Positions 13,744 through 20,086 of a DNA stretch of 20,086 bases are shown one piece after another (position 1 is the stretch's first letter; each line of letters opens with the position of its first letter). The stretch covers positions 1-20,086 of the forward strand of contig JALUWZ010000029.1 of NCBI GenBank assembly GCA_027019205.1. The letters are read 5' to 3'. A program made the translations under genes and the position numbers. The stretch is from Emcibacter sp. (GTDB lineage Bacteria; Pseudomonadota; Alphaproteobacteria; Sphingomonadales; Emcibacteraceae). The notes beneath the pieces were generated by a model. The model worked only from the letters and a program-made list of their open reading frames with translations, did not search any database and had not been told where the DNA came from.

Positions 13744-15517
13744 TGGCGATAATATATCTGGCAAGGTGGCTGGTGTGGGCAATATCATCAAGTGAAATGG
13801 CGCCAATCACCTCATCGGGTTGCTCCAGCTTGCCATCTGATGTCACCAGCGCTATTTTACAGTGGGCGGCACGCAGTTTGGCCACCACATCAAAGATAAT
13901 ATCATTTTTGCCTGTGACGACAAAGCGGTTGGTTACATGTTTTCTGGTCGTGGAATGGCGATGGCCGCTGGTGTCAACAAACTTCCGCTTTACCGCATAT
14001 AGTACCGATTTAATTCGCTTGCCCTCCATCAGCAGGACATAGGGGGCCATGGACTTGTCTTTTAATTCCCTGCGAATCTCCCGGATCGTTTGTCCTTCCC
14101 TGACGGGGTACAGGCAGGAATCCTCCAGAAAATCCTCGACGTGGCGTAACATAAACATATTGGTCCCCAGCGAATCGGGAATATAATGCCCGCGTAACAC
14201 CAGCTTGTAGATATAGATGCTGTCATGCATCAAAAAGCGCCGCATGCCATAGGCAATGGAGACGGTAATAATCAGCGGAACAATGACATTATAGTCACGG
14301 GTCATCTCAAATATCATCACGATGGCAGTAATGACGGCCCCGGTACCGGCGCCGACAATTGCCGCCATGCCGATAACGGCGAAATGTGCCGGGCTGATAC
14401 CCAGTCCCGGAAACAGGCTGTTGGCGGCAACGCCGAAGGCCGCCCCCAGAGTTGCGCCGAGGAACAGGGAAGGGGAAAAGATTCCTCCTGAACCTCCTGA
14501 ACCAAGCGTTAAGGCATTGGCGAGGATTTTACTGACGAACAGCAGTGCCAGCAGGGCCGGGTTAGAGAGAGTCCCGACCAGAATATCCTGAATAGTGGCG
14601 TAGCCCACCCCCTGAATATAGTAATAGCCAAACTGTTCCATCATGGCGTACATGAGAATACCCACTAGCAACATACCCATCATATGGCGGGTATAATAAT
14701 TACCGGGTATACGTTCGAAGAGATCCTCTGCCTTATAAATCGCATGGCTGTAGATCACCGCTGCCAGACCGAGGATGCAGCCAAATATGATATAGATTAG
14801 AAACATATCAGGCGTCACGATGATTGATGTGGTATGCGCCAGCTCGGGGATATCAAATGAGGGAGAGGCGCCAAAGAACAGTCGGCCAACGAAGGTCGCG
14901 GCGCCGGTCGCCAGGCCAACCGGGACCAGGGTCCGGGCGCTGATTTCAACCAGCATCAGTTCAATGGCGAACAGGATGCCCCCAAGCGGCGTATTAAAGG
15001 TGGCGGCGATACCGGCCCCGACACCGGAGGCCACCAGCACCATGCGCTGCCATTCCTTCATGTGGATAATCTGACCCAGTGTCGAGCCAAAGGCGGCGCC
15101 GATTTGAATAATGGGTCCCTCGCGTCCAACCGCACCGCCGGTCCCAATTGATATGGATGAGGCAAGCGCCTTCACCGCCGCCACCACCGGGCGGATAACG
15201 CTTTTTTTATAATAAATCGCGTCAATCACTTCGGGGACACCGTGGCCCTTGGCCTCGGGGGCAAAGGTCTTGACCAGAAAAGCCACCACAATTGCGCCTG
15301 CAACCGGACTGAGGATGACCCACGCCCCAAGCGGGCTTGCGTCACTATGCAGGTTGGCATCATAGTTCAGGCTAAACGTGTGATAGAAGGCGAGATTATG
15401 TGACAGCGCGATCAACAGCCGGAAAATCCAGGCCCCGATGCCGGCAACTATTCCAACCAGAATAGCCAGAAGGCCGAGCCGCAGCTGTGCATGGGCGGGG
15501 AGAGAAACTTTTATCAT
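13733..15517 (-). CDS. CLC-family chloride channel/transporter with CBS domains
   Basis: A 594-residue inner-membrane CLC protein, with about 430 residues of membrane helices followed by a cytoplasmic pair of CBS-like segments (about 465-515 and 525-590) that usually bind adenine nucleotides. The anion-path signatures are present: GHGVP (91-95, in place of GSGIP), GREGP (131-135, gating glutamate E133), GSGGSGGIFSPSLF (339-352) and Y435 in the segment equivalent to E. coli Y445. The position of the E. coli internal proton glutamate E203 is L187 here (FAIELML against FIIEEM). The protein may therefore be a channel or an unusual exchanger; substrate and mechanism are inference. The start ATG overlaps the stop of the thioesterase gene as ATGA (15517-15514), so the two are probably translationally coupled. 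Confidence 0.92.
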   Translation of the reverse strand: MIKVSLPAHAQLRLGLLAILVGIVAGIGAWIFRLLIALSHNLAFYHTFSLNYDANLHSDASPLGAWVILSPVAGAIVVAFLVKTFAPEAKGHGVPEVIDAIYYKKSVIRPVVAAVKALASSISIGTGGAVGREGPIIQIGAAFGSTLGQIIHMKEWQRMVLVASGVGAGIAATFNTPLGGILFAIELMLVEISARTLVPVGLATGAATFVGRLFFGASPSFDIPELAHTTSIIVTPDMFLIYIIFGCILGLAAVIYSHAIYKAEDLFERIPGNYYTRHMMGMLLVGILMYAMMEQFGYYYIQGVGYATIQDILVGTLSNPALLALLFVSKILANALTLGSGGSGGIFSPSLFLGATLGAAFGVAANSLFPGLGISPAHFAVIGMAAIVGAGTGAVITAIVMIFEMTRDYNVIVPLIITVSIAYGMRRFLMHDSIYIYKLVLRGHYIPDSLGTNMFMLRHVEDFLEDSCLYPVREGQTIREIRRELKDKSMAPYVLLMEGKRIKSVLYAVKRKFVDTSGHRHSTTRKHVTNRFVVTGKNDIIFDVVAKLRAAHCKIALVTSDGKLEQPDEVIGAISLDDIAHTSHLARYIIASKK

Positions 15518-16086
15518 TTTGGATATCTCCTGATTATTGCGCCCGCAGAGGTAACGGGCTGGCCGGTGTTGCTTGCGGATTTTTTTATTTTCGCCGGAGA
15601 ATGTCTTCTGATGGCAATAGAGCGGCCCATTTCGCGGGGTCGGCCAATTTCCCTGTGCCGGTCAAGGGTATCGAGAAGCCGGGCCATATCCTTCTCGCCA
15701 AACCGGGCGGGCATTCTGTTTGCCATATTCACATGAAGGGAAATCTGTTCCATGGTCGCGGATGCCGTGGCCATGTCCCGGTGAAAAAGTCTCATGAAAT
15801 AATGGATGAATTTGCTGTCAACATCGAGCAATTGAAAATGGACGCGGATTGGCTCGCCCTGTTTCAGTTCATGCTGGTAGGTGACGTGATTCTCAAGGGC
15901 AAACAGTGATTTTCCGCTGTCGCGGACATAGGCCAGCCCAAGATCGTGGCTTTCCAGAAAATTGGTCAGCGCCTGATCAAACAGCAACACATAATAGGCC
16001 ATATTCATATGGCCGTTAAAATCTATCCATTCCTCCCGGATAGTGGCTTCCAGGAGGACCGGTCCGTAATTTATTTCCTCAGACAT
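15514..16086 (-). CDS. Hotdog-fold acyl-CoA thioesterase family protein
   Basis: A 190-residue protein of the 4HBT-like hotdog superfamily, which hydrolyses acyl-CoA thioesters in the cytoplasm. The signature IDFNGHMNMAYY (residues 21-32) has the D/N-x-x-G-H-x-N pattern with D22, H26 and N28; the beta-sheet core continues through YQHELKQGEPIRVHFQLLDVDSKFIHYF. It most resembles the group that includes betainyl-CoA thioesterases of carnitine degradation, but no carnitine genes are nearby, so the substrate is open. The last 40 residues are basic and look unstructured, longer than the usual 150-residue core. The start at 16086 (MSEEINYGPV) is preferred because the frame extension to 16260 adds 58 residues unlike the family. 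Its stop overlaps the start of the CLC gene. Confidence 0.8.
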   Translation of the reverse strand: MSEEINYGPVLLEATIREEWIDFNGHMNMAYYVLLFDQALTNFLESHDLGLAYVRDSGKSLFALENHVTYQHELKQGEPIRVHFQLLDVDSKFIHYFMRLFHRDMATASATMEQISLHVNMANRMPARFGEKDMARLLDTLDRHREIGRPREMGRSIAIRRHSPAKIKKSASNTGQPVTSAGAIIRRYPK

Positions 16087-16101
16087 CTTTAATTTCTCTG
16101 G

Positions 16102-16120
16102 CCCCTGCAGGCTACAGGGG
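16102..16120. other. Small stem-loop in the leader of the thioesterase gene
   Basis: CCCCTG and CAGGGG pair around the loop CAGGCTA, 16-34 bases before the thioesterase start on the minus strand. The rest of the 273-base divergent region (16087-16359) is AT-rich. I could not define a convincing promoter there. TTATGTCAT occurs twice (16277-16285 and 16320-16328). Confidence 0.3.
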
Positions 16121-16315
16121 GGACATATATTCACTAAAAAAGCTTTATCTGCCAATAAAATCATATTGTCATCAAAATTTTTGAAATTTTTAGCAGAAAA
16201 TAAGAAAACTGTTAATGGTTTAGGGAGATAATCGGATAAATATTTAGTGAAATAAGACATATTATTGCCATGGTTTTTATGTCATATTCAGTCTCATTAT
16301 GATACAGGTAAAATT

Positions 16316-16363
16316 ATGATTATGTCATCGGGATTAAACGGGCGCAGGCGGAGAAAGCATTGA
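16316..16363 (+). CDS. Possible 15-residue leader peptide overlapping the asmA-like start
   Basis: ATG 16316 opens a frame reading M-I-M-S-S-G-L-N-G-R-R-R-R-K-H and then TGA at 16361-16363. An AGG (16306-16308) lies 7 bases before it. The stop overlaps the TTG start of the next gene (TTGA at 16360-16363). Five consecutive basic codons include AGG, CGG and AGA and also form the Shine-Dalgarno of the downstream gene. This is a short candidate and may be chance. Confidence 0.3.
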   Translation: MIMSSGLNGRRRRKH

Positions 16364-19300
16364 AAAAGCTGGCAATTGGCTTTGCTGTTCTGATAGTGGT
16401 GCTGACCGGGGCAATATTGGTTGTGCCCGGCTTTCTCGACTGGAATGAATATAAGACACAAATTGAAGAAACCGCCTCGGCCTATAGTGGCCGGACTGTC
16501 ACAATTAAGGGGGATATTTCCCTGTCGCTTTTGCCGACCTCGGCGCTTTCGGCCCGGGATGTCTCGGTAACAAATCTCAAGGGGGGACAGGCTGAATATA
16601 TGCTGTCGCTGAAATCCCTTGATGTCAAGGTCAGCTTCCCGTCAGTTATTTCCTCCCTGTTCGGCGGCAGGATCAAGGTCGAAAAATTCATACTTGTTGA
16701 CCCGGTCATCGCCCTGGAGGTGCTGAAGGATGGCCGGGTAAACTGGAATTTGACCGGATCTTCGGACGAGGCAGGACAGACGGCATCTTCTGCGGATATA
16801 AGTTTTGATAAATTCCAGATTGTCAATGGTCAGGTCAGTTTCGAGAATTTATCCACCGGCAACAAGGAACTGCTCAGAAAAATAAATGCCAATGTCAAGG
16901 TCAAAAGCATTATTGGTCCTTTTGAGGTGGACGGCAGCGCAAAATACCGGGGGCTGGACGGGGAGCTGTCTGTTGATCTTGGCAAAAACAGGCCGGGCAG
17001 AAAAATGCCCGTAGCTCTCAAGCTGGCTCTTCTGGATGGCCGGATAAAGGCTGATGTGACTGGCGGGATGATTGTCAGCGGCAGGGACTCGTCCTTTTCC
17101 GGCAAGATGAGTGTGACCGCCAGTGATGCCGGTGACTTAATCGGGATGACCGGGCGGTTAAAAGGCCGAAAATCTCCTGCCACGGTCAGCTTTGGCCAGG
17201 ATTTTGCCTTTGATACGGTCTTTGAGGCCGAACCCGGGCAAGTCACCGTCAGTGATTTGAATATCAGGATGGGTCAGAGCCGGGGACAGGGCAAGGCGGA
17301 AATCTCCTTCGGGGACAGGATAAATTTTCTCGGCGACTTAACCCTGAACAAACTGGATCTGGATAAATTACTGACGGTTTTTTCTCAACAGGAAAAGAGT
17401 GGACAAAGGCCGGAGAGCAAACCCTCCGGCGATCGTAGCCCACGGAATATTTCCGCCCGGCTGGTGAAGAAGGGCTGGCTGAGCCGGTTTTCAGGCAAGG
17501 CGGATATCAAGCTCGGCGCCCTGAAATATAACGGCAAGATTGCCAGCCAGATCGCAGTGAAACTTCTGGCCAGTGACGGGGCCGTTGATATTTCCACCAT
17601 CCAGGCCCGTATGCCCGGCGGGTCCCGCCTGTCCTTCACCGGACAGATCACAGAGGACCATGACCGGACGCCGGTTGTGAGCGGAAATATTTCGGTAAAT
17701 GCCAGCAATTTGCGCGGACTGCTGAGCTGGCTCAAGCTGGATGTCAGGGATATTCCATCGGGCCAGCTCGCGCAGTTTTCGGTCAAAAGCGGGCTGAAGC
17801 TCACGCCGGACCTGCTACAGCTTTTTGCCCTGAAGGGCAGGCTCGACGCCATGAGCTTTGGTGGCGGGCTGTCCTATGCGCTTGGTGGCAGGCCGTCATA
17901 CGGCATAAGTCTTGACATTGCCAATCTCAATCTTGATTCCTACAGAGAGAGGGCTGGCCGGAAAGCGGCTCAGGAAAGTGACTTTGGCCGGAGTCTGGCA
18001 CAGCTGGATGAATTTGATGCCCGCTACAGGATTGGCTTGTCCAATGTTACCCTGCATGGCCTGAAGGTCAGGTCCGGCAAACTGGAGGGCCTGTTGCTCG
18101 GGGGCAGGCTGGAGGCCAAACTGGTCAAGCTGACGGATATTGCCGGGGTCAATCTTGTGGCCTCGGGCCGGGGCAGGAATTTCAGCAGCAATCCGGAGCT
18201 GGACATAAAATTATCCGCCAAGGCCAAATCACTGACGAGTTTGAAAAGAACACTGGTGCTGGAAAAAATCCTTGACCCGGAAATAGCCAGATCATTGAAA
18301 CCGGGAAAGATGACGCTGGACGGCAGCCTGTCGACAAGCTTTGAGAAGATGGATATTGATCTTAAATCCCGCTTTGGCCCCAGCAGATTTAATGTCAGGG
18401 GGACGGTGCGTAGTGCCACCCTGAAGAAATTCCCGGATATTGGCAGTGCCGACCTGGATATTGACAGCAGATCGACCAGCCTTGCGGCATTGATTGACCA
18501 GTTTGATCTTCCGTTACGCAAACCCCGGGCGCAGGATGATCGTCCGCTGCATATCAAGGGCCGGCTTAAAACCAGTGCCGATCTGGTTGATGTGGACGGC
18601 AGAATAAATATTGCCGCAGGCGAGATTTTACTCAAAGGGCGGCGCAAGGGTAGCGGCAGGAGCAGTTCGGTTGATATGATGGTTGATTTGCAGGGGCCGG
18701 AAACCCGTGATTTTATCCGTGGTCTGGGCATTGATTTTCAACCCTCTGTCCGCAAGCTCGGCCCGATTGCGGTTAAATTCAAGCTGACGGGGAGCGGCGA
18801 TCAATATGCCTTGAGTAATGTTGTCGGTGATGTCGGACCGGTAAAGCTCAGTGGCGCGGGAAAAATCGATTTGCAGCCGGAAAAGCCCTATTTCGACTTC
18901 AACCTGAAAGCCGGGGAAATCCCGCTCCATGATTTTCTCAAGAAAAATCCGGCTAAAGCCAAAAAAACACCGGCGAAAAAATTTGGGGCATGGAACCGGC
19001 GGAATATGGATCTGTCCCTGTTGTCGGCCTATAATGGCCGGGCGGATATTTCTGCGGCCAGCCTGCGTTATAACGGCTATGTCTTTGAGAATCCTGTCTT
19101 TGAGGTTGTGTTGAAGAATGGCATCCTGTCGGTCAATAATTTCACCGGGCGGTTATTTGGCGGGGAGGTTGCCCTGTCGGGAAATTTTGGTTCAGCCAGC
19201 GCAGGCCCCGGCAGCTATGAAGATGGCGGTACGCCAAAAATGGACATTAATATCATTCTGAAACAGGCGTCCTTGTCCCGGGCGACCAGATCCGCAGCGG

Positions 19301-20064
19301 GGGTCACCCCGATGACCGGCTTTTTTGATCTGTCCGGTAAATTCAGGGCAGCGGGAAAAAGCCAGTATGACATGATATCCTCCCTGTCCGGGAAAGGTCG
19401 GCTGGTGGCCGGTCCCGGCATGATCAGCGGGGTTGATATTCCGGCACTCGGCAATCGGCTGTCCGATATGGACAGCAATAATGCCTTTGCCAGTTTGCTG
19501 GGCACGGTACTGTCCGGCGGTGAGACATCCTATAAAGGCGGCATGAGCAATATAGTGGCCAAAGACGGCAGGATAAGCTTCAGCCCGTTTGATATCGAAC
19601 TGGACGGGGCAACCTCAACCGTAAAAATGGACCTTGATCTGCTGAAATGGACTATTCACTCGAAAGGTCAGATGTTTCTTGCCGGTCATCCGGACGCCCC
19701 GCCGGTCGGGATTATCATTGCCGGGAATATCTCCAGACCCGATGTGATCTATAAAACTGACCGGTTGAAAAAATATGTCGGGGCAAAGGTGGCCTCTCAC
19801 ATGTTGCAGAAACTTGTCGGCGAAGAAGGCAGTCTGGAAGGTATTTTTGGCAAGGCCCCGGTAAAGAAAAATCCAGTCCCGGCAACTCGGAAGAAACCTG
19901 CCTCTGCTGCTGCCCCGGCGGCACAGCAGGATCAGCCTGTCGCCAAAGCGGCGCAGCAACCCGCCCCGAAACCAAAACCGGTCGAGGAATTTGGCAAAAG
20001 ACTGCTGCAGAAATTATTTCAAAATAAGAAGAAGGACCCCAATGAAGGGGACAGTCCGCCCTGA
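16360..20064 (+). CDS. AsmA family protein
   Basis: A 1234-residue AsmA-like protein, anchored in the inner membrane by one N-terminal helix (residues 4-24) with the bulk in the periplasm. Large AsmA-like proteins are known or proposed to carry phospholipids to the outer membrane; assigning that role here is inference. The AsmA N-terminal domain follows the anchor (FLDWNEYKTQIEETASAYSGRTV, then ISLSLLPTSALSARDVSV). Long amphipathic beta-strand repeats fill the centre, and the conserved C-terminal AsmA region starts around SQYDMISSLSGKG (about 1001-1013). The last 67 residues (from about 1168) are a Pro/Ala/Lys/Gln-rich tail with EEFGKRLLQKLF near the end. The start is TTG at 16360, supported by GGAG 7 bases upstream; the first in-frame ATG would remove the anchor. 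The stop lies in a 14-bp palindrome at 20058-20071. Confidence 0.9.
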   Translation: MKKLAIGFAVLIVVLTGAILVVPGFLDWNEYKTQIEETASAYSGRTVTIKGDISLSLLPTSALSARDVSVTNLKGGQAEYMLSLKSLDVKVSFPSVISSLFGGRIKVEKFILVDPVIALEVLKDGRVNWNLTGSSDEAGQTASSADISFDKFQIVNGQVSFENLSTGNKELLRKINANVKVKSIIGPFEVDGSAKYRGLDGELSVDLGKNRPGRKMPVALKLALLDGRIKADVTGGMIVSGRDSSFSGKMSVTASDAGDLIGMTGRLKGRKSPATVSFGQDFAFDTVFEAEPGQVTVSDLNIRMGQSRGQGKAEISFGDRINFLGDLTLNKLDLDKLLTVFSQQEKSGQRPESKPSGDRSPRNISARLVKKGWLSRFSGKADIKLGALKYNGKIASQIAVKLLASDGAVDISTIQARMPGGSRLSFTGQITEDHDRTPVVSGNISVNASNLRGLLSWLKLDVRDIPSGQLAQFSVKSGLKLTPDLLQLFALKGRLDAMSFGGGLSYALGGRPSYGISLDIANLNLDSYRERAGRKAAQESDFGRSLAQLDEFDARYRIGLSNVTLHGLKVRSGKLEGLLLGGRLEAKLVKLTDIAGVNLVASGRGRNFSSNPELDIKLSAKAKSLTSLKRTLVLEKILDPEIARSLKPGKMTLDGSLSTSFEKMDIDLKSRFGPSRFNVRGTVRSATLKKFPDIGSADLDIDSRSTSLAALIDQFDLPLRKPRAQDDRPLHIKGRLKTSADLVDVDGRINIAAGEILLKGRRKGSGRSSSVDMMVDLQGPETRDFIRGLGIDFQPSVRKLGPIAVKFKLTGSGDQYALSNVVGDVGPVKLSGAGKIDLQPEKPYFDFNLKAGEIPLHDFLKKNPAKAKKTPAKKFGAWNRRNMDLSLLSAYNGRADISAASLRYNGYVFENPVFEVVLKNGILSVNNFTGRLFGGEVALSGNFGSASAGPGSYEDGGTPKMDINIILKQASLSRATRSAAGVTPMTGFFDLSGKFRAAGKSQYDMISSLSGKGRLVAGPGMISGVDIPALGNRLSDMDSNNAFASLLGTVLSGGETSYKGGMSNIVAKDGRISFSPFDIELDGATSTVKMDLDLLKWTIHSKGQMFLAGHPDAPPVGIIIAGNISRPDVIYKTDRLKKYVGAKVASHMLQKLVGEEGSLEGIFGKAPVKKNPVPATRKKPASAAAPAAQQDQPVAKAAQQPAPKPKPVEEFGKRLLQKLFQNKKKDPNEGDSPP

Positions 20065-20071
20065 TCAGGGC
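20058..20071. other. 14-bp palindrome at the asmA-like stop codon
   Basis: GCCCTGATCAGGGC is a perfect inverted repeat centred on TGATCA, the stop of the AsmA-like gene. On the opposite strand 20067-20065 reads TGA in a frame that stays open to the window edge (ending S-T-I-T-L-P). This may be the 3' end of a convergent gene abutting at zero distance, as at 11317-11322. Too little is visible to call that gene. Confidence 0.3.
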
Positions 20072-20086
20072 AGGGTTATTGTGCTT

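Noticed and set aside
16087..16260. N-terminal extension of the thioesterase to 16260
   Set aside because: The extra 58 residues do not resemble the hotdog family and the DNA is AT-rich like an intergenic region.

Overview
The window looks like ordinary chromosomal DNA of an alphaproteobacterium. The evidence is the gene order bamD-recN-ligA, a plant/alphaproteobacterial-type glutamate-cysteine ligase, a TIGR02281-type retropepsin-like protease, and small proteins rich in NDN motifs. The order or genus cannot be fixed from the sequence alone. No rRNA, tRNA, CRISPR array, transposase, integrase or phage gene is visible, and no gene-free stretch exceeds 300 bases.

Layout: (1) 2-1785, plus strand: the 3' end of a retropepsin-like aspartic protease, then glutamate-cysteine ligase (gshA). 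(2) 1787-2752, minus: an orphan zinc/manganese ABC-transporter binding protein (ZnuA-like). A promoter and a Zur-box-like palindrome lie just upstream of it. (3) 2979-7579, plus: bamD, recN and ligA, an outer-membrane assembly lipoprotein followed by two DNA-maintenance genes, tightly packed and probably co-transcribed. (4) 7762-7998, plus: a small protein built around a duplicated 14-residue motif. (5) 8004-8909, minus: prmA. (6) 9064-11319, plus: three consecutive exported GIN-domain (DUF2807) proteins behind one extended -10 promoter. (7) 11320-16086, minus: a hotdog thioesterase translationally overlapping a CBS-containing CLC chloride transporter, followed downstream by a UvrD/PcrA helicase. 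(8) 16360-20064, plus: a 1234-residue AsmA-family protein with a TTG start.

The most distinctive part is the GIN-domain trio. All three proteins carry the N-G-[AS]-G-[ND] motif at an alternating 20/19-residue spacing that ends in 18. The first differs from the other two by exactly one two-repeat (39-residue) block. All three keep a cysteine pair exactly 20 residues apart at the same repeat positions. This suggests a family of periplasmic or surface beta-solenoid proteins that grew by gene and repeat duplication and may be closed by a rung-to-rung disulphide. The function is unknown.

Other points of interest are a short upstream ORF ending in a TTGA overlap with the asmA-like start, a CLC protein that keeps the gating glutamate but lacks the internal proton glutamate, an 11-bp tandem repeat that starts at the clcA stop codon, and convergent gene pairs separated by 0, 1 and 5 bases. 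Most of the rest is conserved housekeeping.
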